64,000 nucleotides of DNA from Actinomycetes bacterium. Its GTDB lineage: Bacteria; Actinomycetota; Acidimicrobiia; Acidimicrobiales; JAMCPL01. Both the position numbers and the translations under genes were made by a program. Of this stretch, positions 23,502 through 31,746 are shown one piece after another. The stretch spans positions 62,001 to 126,000 of the forward strand of contig JAKAWR010000007.1 of the NCBI GenBank assembly GCA_021816935.1, in the 5' to 3' direction. The notes below the pieces were generated by a model. The model worked only from the letters and a program-made list of their open reading frames with translations. It was not told the DNA's origin and searched no databases. Position 1 is the first letter of the stretch. The number at the start of each line of letters is the position of its first letter.

Positions 23502-23507
23502 CGCAAC

Positions 23508-26174
23508 GTGTCCGGATCGGAGCGCCTGCGCTCGGCTTTCACCGACTTTTTCGTGGAGCGGGGGCACGAGCACGTGCCGTCGGCAAGCCTGATACCGCCG
23601 GACCCCACGATCATGTTCACGATTGCCGGGATGGTCCCGTTCAAGCCCTATTTTCTCGGGATGGAGAGCGCCCCATGGCCTCGCGCGACCAGCGTGCAGC
23701 GATGCTTCCGAACCCTCGACATAGACGTGGTGGGTACAACGGAGCGTCACTGCACCTTTTTCGAGATGCTCGGCAACTTCAGCTTCGGGGACTACTACAA
23801 GGAGGGCGCTATCGGCTACGCGTGGTCCTTCGTCACGGAGACGCTCGGGATCGACGGACAGAGGCTATGGATAACGGTGCACGACGAAGATGACGAAGCC
23901 GAGGGCATCTGGCGCGACTCGGTCGGGGTACCGGAAGGCCGGATCCAGCGGATGGGCGACGACAATTTCTGGAAAATGGCCGAAACGGGCCCCTGCGGCC
24001 CCTGCTCCGAGATCTATTTCGATCGGGATCCGAGCCATGGCGACGGAGGCGGCCCGGCTGTGTCGCAGGGCGACCGGTACGTGGAGATTTGGAACCTCGT
24101 CTTCATGGGCTTGGAGCGCATTCCGGACGGGACCCTGAAAGAGCTACCCCGCCGCAACATCGACACCGGGGCGGGGCTCGAGCGCATCCTTCCGGTCGTC
24201 GAGGGCGTCGATTCGATGTTCGAGACCGACCTGTTCGTTCCCCTCATCGACAAGGCCAGATCGGTGACGGGATCGTCGGCGCACGGGGCCCAGGAGACGG
24301 CAGCGCTGCGGATCATGGCCGACCACGCCAGGGCTATGGTTTCTCTGATCGCAGATGGCGTGGTGCCTTCGAACGACGGGCGCGGGAGCGTGCTCCGGCG
24401 TATCGTGAGGCGGGCAATACTGAAGGCAAACCGGCTCGGGGCTTCGGGGGCTGTAACCGTGCCTATGGCGGAGGTTGCCATCGAGGCGCTTGCCGCCGCT
24501 AACGGCGCTCTCCCGGCTGGAAGGGACATGATACTCGCCACGCTGGAGCGGGAGGAGGCAGGTTTCCTGCGAACGCTTCAGCGTGGGACCGCCCTGATCG
24601 AAGAGGAGATTGCACGGGGCGAGAGCATGGGCTGCATTGCGGGAACCGTGGCGTTTACGCTGCACGATACCTTTGGCTTCCCGATCGAGCTCACGCGGGA
24701 GATGGCGGCAGAACGCGGGCTCGTAGTCGACATGGAGGGATTCGCACAGGAGATGGAAGCGCAGCGCCACCGGGCACGAGAGGCGATCAAGCGGGTTCAC
24801 GCTCTGGCCGGGTCGCAGGGTGCCGAGCGTTACGCGGGGATGCTTCAGGCCACGGGTCCCACGAGGTTCATCGGGTACGATCAGACCGATGCCGAGGCTT
24901 CCGTACTGGGGGTCTTCTTTCCCGCCCGCGAGGAGGCGGCGTGGGCTGGCAGAGCTGTGGAGCGGGAAGATAGGTCCTTAGAGCGTCGGCGTGGCGAGGA
25001 CGGGTCAGCGGAGGGCAGGCCCGTGGAGGTGGTTCTCGATACGACACCGTTTTATGCCGAGAGCGGCGGCCAGGTGGGTGACTCCGGAGAGATCGTGGTG
25101 GACGGAGCGGTGGTCCGGGTGCTCGACACGCAACACGGCGCACCCGGCGTGACCGTTCACCGGGGCCTGCTCTCCGGCAGGGAGATCGAACCGGGAGAGC
25201 GGGTGCGGGCGTCGATCGACGTGGAGCGGCGGGAGTCTTTGCGGCGCAACCACACAGGTACGCACCTTGTTCACTGGGCGCTGCGGTCCGTGCTCGGTGA
25301 CCACGTCCGCCAGCAGGGGTCGCTCGTGGCGCCCGGCAGGTTACGGTTCGACTTTTCTCACCATTCCCGGGTGGGCGGCGAGGAGCTCCGGGAGATCCAG
25401 CGTGTGGCGAACTACGAGGTACTTACGAACGCTCCGGTGAGCACGACCGTTACGGACATGTCGTCTGCCCGGTCCATGGGTGCGCTCGCCTTTTTCGGGG
25501 ACCGCTACGGCCAGGAGGTGCGGGTGGTGCAGGCGGGGAGCCGATCGGTGGAGCTTTGCGGCGGCACGCACGTTGGAGCGCTGGGGAGCATCGGTCCCCT
25601 TGTGGTCGTGTCGGAGTCCTCGATCGGTTCCAATACGAGAAGGATCGAGGCGTTGAGTGGGATGCCCGCGGCCGCCATGCTGCTCGAACGGGCCGGCGCA
25701 GTCGATTCGTTGTCGAGGCTGCTCAACGTGGAGCCTATGCAGGTCGTGGACGAGGTGGACGGGCTCATGGGAGCGAAGCGAGATCTGGAGAAGGAGTTGG
25801 AGCGTCGCCGCGTACAGCGCCTCACGGCTCTTGCGCGGGATCTGGTGGCGTCTGCAGGAGGAGATAGCGTGGTCGTGGCCAGGGCGGACGGGTTGGCAGC
25901 CGATGAACTGCGCGAGGTGTCGTTGCAGGTAAGGGGCGGTGGTATTGACGCGGTCGTACTGGCTGGGGTTCCGGACCCTACGTCGTCGAAGGTGGCTATG
26001 GCATGCGTGGCTGCCGGCGGGTACGATGCTGCACAGCTTGTCAAGTCCCTCGCGCCGCTGGTCGGAGGCGGTGGAGGAGGCACGCGAGAGGTAGCGGTAG
26101 CCGGCGGGCGCGATCCATCGGGGATCGATAGCGTGCTTGCCGAGGCGAGGAGAATCCTCCTGGCAGGCGCCTGA
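23508..26174 (+). CDS. alaS: Alanine-tRNA ligase
   Basis: The 888-residue protein charges tRNA-Ala. It has the class II catalytic core (SASLIPPDPTIMFTIAGMVPFKPYFLG, residues about 25-52; GNFSFGDYYKEGAI), the editing domain with RNHTGTHLVHWALRSVLG near 580 and CGGTHVGALG near 684, which hold the zinc-binding His/Cys of the editing site, and the C-terminal DHHA1 region (GGGGGGTREVAVAGGRDP). The loop AGRAVEREDRSLERRRGEDGSAEGRP (about 484-510) is longer and more charged than usual. GTG start supported by TAGAAT at 6 nt. It heads the alaS-ruvX-mltG-aroE order typical of Actinobacteria. Confidence 0.97.
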   Translation: MSGSERLRSAFTDFFVERGHEHVPSASLIPPDPTIMFTIAGMVPFKPYFLGMESAPWPRATSVQRCFRTLDIDVVGTTERHCTFFEMLGNFSFGDYYKEGAIGYAWSFVTETLGIDGQRLWITVHDEDDEAEGIWRDSVGVPEGRIQRMGDDNFWKMAETGPCGPCSEIYFDRDPSHGDGGGPAVSQGDRYVEIWNLVFMGLERIPDGTLKELPRRNIDTGAGLERILPVVEGVDSMFETDLFVPLIDKARSVTGSSAHGAQETAALRIMADHARAMVSLIADGVVPSNDGRGSVLRRIVRRAILKANRLGASGAVTVPMAEVAIEALAAANGALPAGRDMILATLEREEAGFLRTLQRGTALIEEEIARGESMGCIAGTVAFTLHDTFGFPIELTREMAAERGLVVDMEGFAQEMEAQRHRAREAIKRVHALAGSQGAERYAGMLQATGPTRFIGYDQTDAEASVLGVFFPAREEAAWAGRAVEREDRSLERRRGEDGSAEGRPVEVVLDTTPFYAESGGQVGDSGEIVVDGAVVRVLDTQHGAPGVTVHRGLLSGREIEPGERVRASIDVERRESLRRNHTGTHLVHWALRSVLGDHVRQQGSLVAPGRLRFDFSHHSRVGGEELREIQRVANYEVLTNAPVSTTVTDMSSARSMGALAFFGDRYGQEVRVVQAGSRSVELCGGTHVGALGSIGPLVVVSESSIGSNTRRIEALSGMPAAAMLLERAGAVDSLSRLLNVEPMQVVDEVDGLMGAKRDLEKELERRRVQRLTALARDLVASAGGDSVVVARADGLAADELREVSLQVRGGGIDAVVLAGVPDPTSSKVAMACVAAGGYDAAQLVKSLAPLVGGGGGGTREVAVAGGRDPSGIDSVLAEARRILLAGA

Positions 26175-26286
26175 GGTGCATGCGCATGCCTGAGCATGAG
26201 AGGTGCCTGGGGGTGGTAGCACATGCCTGATCGTGAGAGGTGGCTGACGTGCGAGCGCAATCCCGAGGTCGTTGCAGGTGCCTGAC
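26175..26286 (+). other. Duplicated overlapping mini-ORFs between alaS and ruvX
   Basis: ATG 26180 to TGA 26230 (16 codons) overlaps ATG 26223 to TGA 26285 (20 codons), which ends 1 nt before the ruvX GTG. The peptides resemble each other: MPEHERCLGVVAHA within the first and MPDRERWL...VVAGA in the second. The DNA repeats, ATGCCTGAGCATGAGAGGTG at 26186 against ATGCCTGATCGTGAGAGGTG at 26223, point to a tandem duplication. Confidence 0.4.
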
Positions 26287-26901
26287 GTGCCGGCCACGTC
26301 CCTGCGAGCCCTGGGGGTCGACCCCGGTGAGAAGCGTATCGGCCTTGCTATCTCCGACTCTGATGGGCTCGTGGCTACCCCGCTGTCGACGCTTGCTACT
26401 CGCCCGGGAGAGTCGTCGGCGAAGAGGATCGTCGACGTGGCGGCCGACTACGGGGCACGCTGGATCGTGATCGGGTTGCCGCTCACGATGAGCGGTGAGG
26501 AGGGAGAGGCGGCGACGAGGGCGAGAGAGCTTGCAGGCCTGGTCGAGGGTGCGGTCAGGGGCGTGGTGCCGGGTAACGGTGCCCCCGGAAACGGCACGCC
26601 GGAGCCGGCCGAGGGGCAGCTGTCGAGACGGCCGGCGGGTAGGGCGGATGAGCTGGCGGCGGGGAGCGGCATACCTGGACTGCCAGCGGGGACCGCTCCG
26701 GAGGAGCCGGAGGCGAGAGCGCATATACAGGTGGTCCTCCAGGACGAGCGTCTGTCCTCTAGCGAGGCTGAATCAGCGCTGCGTAGCGCGGGGGTCGCCT
26801 CAACGCGGTCCAGGTCCGTGGTCGACCAGGCGGCAGCGACATTCATACTGCAGCGATGGCTGGACGGCGCCCGCAACCGGCTCGGCCGGGAGTCGCAGTG
26901 A
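26287..26901 (+). CDS. ruvX: Holliday junction resolvase-like YqgF/RuvX
   Basis: RNase H-fold motifs are clear: ALGVDPGEKRIGLAISDSDG at the start (first catalytic Asp), WIVIGLPLTMSGEEGE in the middle, QDERLSSSEAESAL, and SVVDQAAATFILQRWLD at the end with the last acidic residue. Members nick or process 16S pre-rRNA or Holliday junctions. The protein is about 60 residues longer than usual because of a Gly/Pro/Ala/Glu insertion (about residues 92-145) before the QDERLSS strand. Start could be TTG 26272 or GTG 26278; 26287 directly follows the mini-ORF stop. The stop overlaps mltG. Confidence 0.93.
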   Translation: MPATSLRALGVDPGEKRIGLAISDSDGLVATPLSTLATRPGESSAKRIVDVAADYGARWIVIGLPLTMSGEEGEAATRARELAGLVEGAVRGVVPGNGAPGNGTPEPAEGQLSRRPAGRADELAAGSGIPGLPAGTAPEEPEARAHIQVVLQDERLSSSEAESALRSAGVASTRSRSVVDQAAATFILQRWLDGARNRLGRESQ

Positions 26902-28031
26902 TGTCCGTTCGTGCTCGCCGGCACAGGCCTGCCGGCCCCAGGGGAACTGGGGAGCTTCCCGAGGCCCCTGTTGCGCCCGGCTTTGTCCGGCGGCGGCGGC
27001 TTCTCTTTACCTGGGGGGTGGTCCTCGTTATCGCCATCGGGCTCCTTTCCTGGGGGGCGGCTTGGTACGAATCAGCGCTGTCCGGATCCCCAGGCGGGAG
27101 ACCCGTGATAGTAGCGGTGGCGAACGGTGAGCCGGTGGGCCGGATCACGGCGCAGCTGGCCGCCGAAGGCGTGATCGATAGCACGGAGGCGATGAGGGCC
27201 TACATGTTTTTCCATGGGACACCAACGGTGCAGGCGGGAGACTACGAGCTCTACGCCCACGAGCCGTTCGCCCGGGTGCTCGCGACCCTCTCGTCCGTGC
27301 CCGACGTTTTCGAGATCGACGTGACCCCAGGCACCACGGTCGGGCTGGTGGCCGCCGAGGTCGATTCCCTTCCAGGGCACAGCGCGGCGGCCTTCCTTGC
27401 GGCGGTGCGCACTGATCCTGCACTTACCGGGTTCGTACCGGCCGGGACTCCGGCGGGCTCGGCACCGGGCGAGGCTGCTGCAGGCTTTGCCCAGGGACTG
27501 CTGGGCACCGGAATGTATCAGGTGATGCCGCACGAGACAGACGCCGCGCTGGCCCATCAGATGGTTGCCCGCTTTCTGGCGGTCGCAGCCGGCAGCCGGC
27601 TGGCCGCCGTTGCGCGGGCATACGGCCTCAGTGCCTACGATGAGGTGGTTGTGGCGTCGCTGGTCCAGGAGGAGGGCGTTTACCGGATGAACATGAGCAA
27701 AGTTGCAAGGGTCGTCTACAACCGGCTTGCACGGGGAATGGCACTCCAAATGGACTCGACGGTTCTGTACGCAGAGGGAAGAGACAGTGGCAAGGTGACG
27801 TCCGGCGACCTCCAGGTGGACTCCCCGTTCAACACCTATCTGCACAGCGGGCTCCCGCCCACGCCGATAGCGGTCCCGTCACCCGAGGCGATTGATGCCG
27901 CTCTTCACCCCACGCCCGGATCGTGGCTCTACTTCGTGCTCGTGTCCAAGTCGGGCAGGGAGGCGTTCGCCACGACGTACGCTCAGCAGGTCGCCAACGA
28001 GAAGCTTGCCATGAAGAACGGGGCGTACTGA
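26901..28031 (+). CDS. mltG: Endolytic murein transglycosylase
   Basis: The 376-residue protein has a cytosolic basic start, one membrane helix (LLFTWGVVLVIAIGLLSWGAA, about 38-58), a LysM-like segment with GDYELY, and the MltG catalytic domain with VASLVQEEGVYRMNMSKVARVVYNRLARGM (catalytic Glu in QEEG), followed by LQMDSTVLYA and SPFNTYLHSGLPPTPI. MltG cuts nascent glycan strands during wall synthesis. Ala/Gly-rich stretches are inserted near residue 190. The ATG overlaps the ruvX stop; the aroE start is 3 nt after its own stop. Confidence 0.95.
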   Translation: MSVRARRHRPAGPRGTGELPEAPVAPGFVRRRRLLFTWGVVLVIAIGLLSWGAAWYESALSGSPGGRPVIVAVANGEPVGRITAQLAAEGVIDSTEAMRAYMFFHGTPTVQAGDYELYAHEPFARVLATLSSVPDVFEIDVTPGTTVGLVAAEVDSLPGHSAAAFLAAVRTDPALTGFVPAGTPAGSAPGEAAAGFAQGLLGTGMYQVMPHETDAALAHQMVARFLAVAAGSRLAAVARAYGLSAYDEVVVASLVQEEGVYRMNMSKVARVVYNRLARGMALQMDSTVLYAEGRDSGKVTSGDLQVDSPFNTYLHSGLPPTPIAVPSPEAIDAALHPTPGSWLYFVLVSKSGREAFATTYAQQVANEKLAMKNGAY

Positions 28032-28034
28032 ACG

Positions 28035-28901
28035 GTGCAGGGCTCCGAACGATTGTCGCCAACGTGGCCGTCTGCGGCATCGGTTGTCGTCGGCGTGATC
28101 GGCGACCCGGTGGCACACTCGCTCTCGCCTCTTCTGCACAATGCGGCGTTCGCAGCGTTGGGGCTCGACTGGGTATCTGTGGCGTTCAGGGTCGAAGAGG
28201 TCGGGTGCGAGGCGGCCGTCGGAGCCATGCGAGCACTCGGGATACGCGGCCTTTCTGTGACGATGCCCCTGAAGCTGAACGTATCCAGATTTGTCGATCG
28301 CCTCACCGCCACGGCCGCCAAGCTTGGCTCGGTGAACTGCCTGATGCTCGAAGAGGACGGGTCAGTGCTCGGTGACTCGACGGACGGCGAGGGTCTGGCG
28401 GAGTACCTTTCCCGGGCCAACGGGCTGGATATCAGCGGGAGGAGTGTCGCCATTGCCGGAGCGGGTGGCGCGGCAAGATCGGTGGCGCTGGCACTGGCCC
28501 GGCGGGGGGCGGAGCGAATCGTGGTGGTGAACAGGTCGCGAGAGCCGGCCGAGGCTCTTGCCGGGATGGTGGGAGGTCCCGTCTCGGTGGGAGCGCCGGA
28601 GGACATTGCGACGGTGGATGTGGTTGTCCAGGCCACGTCGACGGGCATGACTGGGGGTCCGGACCCCTTTGCCACGGCCTTTGATCCGGCACTGCTCCGG
28701 CCTTCGCAGGTTCTGGTCGATCTCGTGTACTCGCCTGCCGTTACGCCTCTCATGGAGGCGGCTCGGGAGCAGGGGCTGGTGGTACTTGGTGGGATCGGGA
28801 TGCTCGTACACCAGGCAGCCCTCCAGATCGCGCTATGGTGCGGCCGGCCTTGCCCGGTGGATGCGATGTGGGAAGCGCTGGGCGATGCTGGGAAGCTCTG
28901 A
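28035..28901 (+). CDS. aroE: Shikimate dehydrogenase
   Basis: The 288-residue product has the substrate-binding signature GVIGDPVAHSLSPLLHNAAF, the catalytic-lysine segment LSVTMPLKLNV (Lys in the position of N/SVTxPxK), the substrate Asp in STDGEGL, and the NADP Rossmann loop AGAGGAARS with basic VVNRSREPAEAL. It reduces 3-dehydroshikimate in aromatic amino-acid synthesis. GTG start, 3 nt after mltG. Confidence 0.95.
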   Translation: MQGSERLSPTWPSAASVVVGVIGDPVAHSLSPLLHNAAFAALGLDWVSVAFRVEEVGCEAAVGAMRALGIRGLSVTMPLKLNVSRFVDRLTATAAKLGSVNCLMLEEDGSVLGDSTDGEGLAEYLSRANGLDISGRSVAIAGAGGAARSVALALARRGAERIVVVNRSREPAEALAGMVGGPVSVGAPEDIATVDVVVQATSTGMTGGPDPFATAFDPALLRPSQVLVDLVYSPAVTPLMEAAREQGLVVLGGIGMLVHQAALQIALWCGRPCPVDAMWEALGDAGKL

Positions 28902-28986
28902 CGGCGTTGTCACCCCTGGGGCGCCCGGGCGGGCCGCTACGCGCGCGGTCTGGCCGGCATGGTCGCGCAATAATGGGCGTTGACAG

Positions 28987-30186
28987 ATGACGATTGCCGA
29001 TTACGCCGCAAGGTTCAGGCCCCAGGGGGCGGGCATGACGGCCGCTCCGGTGGCGACCGGAACCCGCAGGGGCGCGGTAGCCACCGACCCGTTGCTCGTC
29101 GCGTCCGCACTTGCTCTGGCGGCGGTAGGAGTGGTCGCAGTATATGCCTCTACCCGCCAGCAGCTCATGCTCCAGGGCATCGACCCTCACTACCTCATGA
29201 AGCACCAGATCGAATACGCGATCGTGGGAACGGTAGTTATGGCCGTAATGGCGCGTATCGACTACCACCTGCTGGAGAACGTGAGCTGGATCGTCTACGG
29301 CCTGCTGCTGGCGTCGTTGCTGGCAACCTTCGTCATCGGGTCGCAGGCGCTCGGTGCGGTCCGTTGGATACAGTTCGGTCCGGTGCAGGTGCAGCCCTCC
29401 GCGTTCGGCGCCGTACTCCTTACCGTGGTAATTGCCGCCTACTGCAGCAGGACCTCCCAGATCGGGGGCCGGCAGTATCTGACCTGGAAAGATCTGGGAG
29501 TGATACTTCTCGTATCGCTGATCCCGATCCTACTCGTCATCAAGCAGCCCGACCTCGGTAGCGGCATGGTGATGCTTGTTGTACTGCTGGTCATGCTGGT
29601 AGTCGGAGGGCTCCCGAACCGCTACACGGTGTTGCTCGTTATAGCGGGAGCGCTGGCCGCATTCGCGGCGATCAAGCTGGGGCTCCTACATCACTACCAG
29701 CTCCAGCGGCTGACCAGTTTCGTGGGCAGCTCCAAGTCCTCCTCGGCGGCATACAACGCCCAGCAGTCTAAGGCGGCGATCGGTTCCGGGGGACTTTTCG
29801 GAACCGGGCTTTTCCATGGGATGCAGGTGAACCTGGCCTACCTCCCGGAGGCACAAACCGACTTCATCTTCTCCGTCATCGGCGAAGAGCTCGGTTTCAT
29901 CGGGGCGGTTGTCGTCCTGGGGCTGTCGGGCATCGTCGTCTGGCGGATGGCGAGGATAGCGAGGGCCGCAAGGGATCTGCTCGGGAAGGTGCTGGTGGCG
30001 GGCTGTATAGCCCTTGTGGGCTTCAGCGTGTTCGAGAACGCGGGGATGGCCGTGGGGATCATGCCGGTTGCAGGGATACCGTTGCCGTTTGTCAGCTATG
30101 GCGGATCCGCTCTTGTGGCCTTTTTCCTTGCGGTCGGGATCGCTCTGTCCGTACGGGCGAGAACCGGAAGGTTGCCGAGGGTTTAG
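28987..30186 (+). CDS. rodA: SEDS family peptidoglycan glycosyltransferase, RodA type
   Basis: The 399-residue polytopic protein carries SEDS landmarks: ALGAVRWIQFGPVQVQPS, IKQPDLGSGMVMLVVL, LAYLPEAQTDFIFSVIGEELG (critical Asp292) and MPVAGIPLPFVSYGGSAL. It should polymerise lipid II with a class B PBP for elongation. In the normally strict QPSExxK motif, Glu and Lys are replaced by Ala139 and Ala142. The ATG overlaps the stop of a 5-codon ORF (28973-28990, ATGA), and the stop overlaps a GTG (TAGTG). Confidence 0.93.
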   Translation: MTIADYAARFRPQGAGMTAAPVATGTRRGAVATDPLLVASALALAAVGVVAVYASTRQQLMLQGIDPHYLMKHQIEYAIVGTVVMAVMARIDYHLLENVSWIVYGLLLASLLATFVIGSQALGAVRWIQFGPVQVQPSAFGAVLLTVVIAAYCSRTSQIGGRQYLTWKDLGVILLVSLIPILLVIKQPDLGSGMVMLVVLLVMLVVGGLPNRYTVLLVIAGALAAFAAIKLGLLHHYQLQRLTSFVGSSKSSSAAYNAQQSKAAIGSGGLFGTGLFHGMQVNLAYLPEAQTDFIFSVIGEELGFIGAVVVLGLSGIVVWRMARIARAARDLLGKVLVAGCIALVGFSVFENAGMAVGIMPVAGIPLPFVSYGGSALVAFFLAVGIALSVRARTGRLPRV

Positions 30187-30311
30187 TGGTCTGTTCCGCA
30201 ATGGCTGGATGTGCTTCGCCACCACTCTTCCTCTCGGACGTCCACCGGACGTCCTCACACCGGACCGTTTCACCTCGTCCTTGCCAGGATACGAACCATG
30301 ACTCGCAGTGA
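30186..30311 (+). CDS. Bridging ORF downstream of rodA
   Basis: A GTG that overlaps the rodA stop (TAGTG) opens 41 codons running through the dispersed repeat and ending at 30311, 14 nt past the start of the next leader ORF. The peptide is Ser/Arg/Pro-rich with no recognised family. It may be only a consequence of the open frame. Confidence 0.25.
   Translation: MVCSAMAGCASPPLFLSDVHRTSSHRTVSPRPCQDTNHDSQ
30227..30265 (-). repeat. Inverted copy of the murT repeat
   Basis: The minus strand is identical over 39 nt to 11052-11090 (GTCCGGTGTGAGGACGTCCG and the following 19 bases). It lies between rodA and the nuclease gene and is a single unit, not tandem. Confidence 0.9.
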
Positions 30312-30342
30312 GCGAAGCGCCAGTTACGGGGCAGACAACTAG
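30298..30342 (+). CDS. 14-residue leader ORF before the bifunctional-nuclease gene
   Basis: The ORF (MTRSERSASYGADN) ends with TAG at 30340-30342, sharing one base with the GTG of the next gene (TAGTG). CAGGAT, a weak TANNNT-like hexamer, ends 7 nt before its ATG. The size and junction match the leaders before murT-gatD and the zinc-ribbon gene. Confidence 0.35.
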   Translation: MTRSERSASYGADN

Positions 30343-30968
30343 TGAGCGCCACTCCCGAGGAACCGGCTGGCGAGGAGGCGACCGCGATAATGCCGTTGGC
30401 CGAGGATGCCACCGCAGTCGTTCCGGCCGTGGAGGATGCCACCAAGGTGACGCCGGTAGTGGACCAGGCGACCGCCGGCGTTCCGCCTGCTGAGGACGTG
30501 GAAGCGCCCGCGCGAGCGCAGCATTCGTCTGGCGAAGGTGCCGTTGGGGGCCGGAGCCCGTGGAACCGGGTCGTCGTGAGTGAGGTCCGGATGGACCTGC
30601 CGGCGGGCAACCCGGTCGTGGTGATGCACGAGTCCCAGCCGCCTTGGCGGGAGTTGGCGATCCCGGTAGCGCTTGCCGAGGGCAACTACATCGCTTACGC
30701 CTTCAAGGGCGTCAAGGTACCCAGGCCACTCACCCACGACCTGCTCCTCGACATAGTGGGCCGCTACGGTGTGAGCATCGAAGCCGGAAGGATAACCGGC
30801 ATCTCGCACGGTATCTTCTTGGCGGAGCTCGAGGTGATGGGTGCCAACGGGCGTAGCGTCGTACCCTGCCGCCCGTCGGATGCGATCGCGATCTCGTTGC
30901 GCCAACCGGTTCCCATGCCGATCCTCGTGGCCGAGTGGGTATTCGTGGCAGCCAGAGGGTCCCGATGA
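30342..30968 (+). CDS. Bifunctional nuclease family (DUF151/BFN) protein
   Basis: Residues about 78-205 form a DUF151 domain: VVVMHESQPPWRELAIPVALAEGNYIAYAFKG, then RPLTHDLLLDIVGRYGVSIEAGRITG, then FLAELEV and PCRPSDAIAISLR. Some members show DNase/RNase activity; the bacterial role is unknown. The first 70 residues are an Ala/Val/Glu/Pro tract with repeats (ATAIMPLAEDATAVVPAVEDATKV), absent from the family. GTG start overlaps the leader stop. Confidence 0.88.
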   Translation: MSATPEEPAGEEATAIMPLAEDATAVVPAVEDATKVTPVVDQATAGVPPAEDVEAPARAQHSSGEGAVGGRSPWNRVVVSEVRMDLPAGNPVVVMHESQPPWRELAIPVALAEGNYIAYAFKGVKVPRPLTHDLLLDIVGRYGVSIEAGRITGISHGIFLAELEVMGANGRSVVPCRPSDAIAISLRQPVPMPILVAEWVFVAARGSR

Positions 30969-31066
30969 CGACGTTGCATGTGGACCGGGCTTGCGATGAC
31001 AGCCACCGTGTCGCCTGTGGTCCGGAACCGGCAGTTCGATTGATTACCAGGGCTGATCGTAGGTGA
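30965..31066 (+). CDS. 33-residue bridging ORF between nuclease and rdgB genes
   Basis: ATG 30965 overlaps the upstream stop (ATGA) and its own TGA overlaps the rdgB GTG (GTGA, 31063-31066), so it fills the gap exactly. The peptide begins MTTLHVDRACDDSHRVACG. No homologue is recognised. Confidence 0.4.
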   Translation: MTTLHVDRACDDSHRVACGPEPAVRLITRADRR

Positions 31067-31746
31067 TCGTCGTGCTGGCGACGGCCAACGCTGGTAAGGC
31101 GCGCGAGATGAGGGTGATTCTTGGGGAGGGAGGTCTCATCGTGCTCGATCGGCCGGCCGACGCGCCGGACGTGGAGGAGACCGGTGCAACCCTCGAGGAG
31201 AACGCGATTGCAAAGGCGAGGGCGATCGGCGATCACACCGGCCTTGCTGCGCTGTCTGACGACAGCGGACTCGAGGTGGACGCGCTTGGCGGGCGTCCCG
31301 GAGTTCGCTCTGCTCGTTATGCAGGCGAGCACGCCACCTATGACGAGAACGTCTCGATGCTTCTGGCGGAGCTGGCGGGACGTGGCGGGGGCGCATTCCC
31401 CGGGGGAGTGGCGGAACCGGCCGGTACCGCAAGGCGGGCTGCCACCGCAGGACCGGACGGAGTGGGCGAGGTTGCCGGTTCGCTGAGCACGGCGAGGTTC
31501 AGGACCGTCGCCTGCCTTTACGAACCCGGGGGCAGCGTTATCCTGGCCGACGGAACGATAGAGGGCTGGATCGTCGGCGAGCGGCGGGGCGGGGGGGGAT
31601 TTGGCTACGACCCGGTGTTCGTTCCGGCCGGCGGTGGAGGGAGGACTTTTGCGGAGATGGCTCCGAAAGAGAAGAACTTACTTTCCCACAGAGCGGCCGC
31701 ATTGCGCAGCCTGCTCCAGGCGCTGGGTGATGAGAGCAAGCTTTGA
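31063..31746 (+). CDS. rdgB: Non-canonical purine NTP pyrophosphatase (RdgB/HAM1)
   Basis: Family motifs are complete: LATANAGKAREM (triphosphate-binding), ETGATLEENAIAKARA, ALSDDSGLEVDALGGRPGVRSARYAG and GFGYDPVFVP...TFAEMAPKEKN...SHRAAAL. The enzyme removes XTP/ITP from the nucleotide pool. A Gly/Ala insertion of about 40 residues (about 103-143) sits between LLAELAG and ARFRTVACL. GTG start, coupled to the bridging ORF. Confidence 0.95.
   Translation: MIVVLATANAGKAREMRVILGEGGLIVLDRPADAPDVEETGATLEENAIAKARAIGDHTGLAALSDDSGLEVDALGGRPGVRSARYAGEHATYDENVSMLLAELAGRGGGAFPGGVAEPAGTARRAATAGPDGVGEVAGSLSTARFRTVACLYEPGGSVILADGTIEGWIVGERRGGGGFGYDPVFVPAGGGGRTFAEMAPKEKNLLSHRAAALRSLLQALGDESKL

Noticed and set aside
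23399-23750. Upstream extension of the dehydrogenase remnant as an intact gene
   Set aside because: That part of the frame lies opposite alaS and loses similarity to the family; only the last about 90 residues match.
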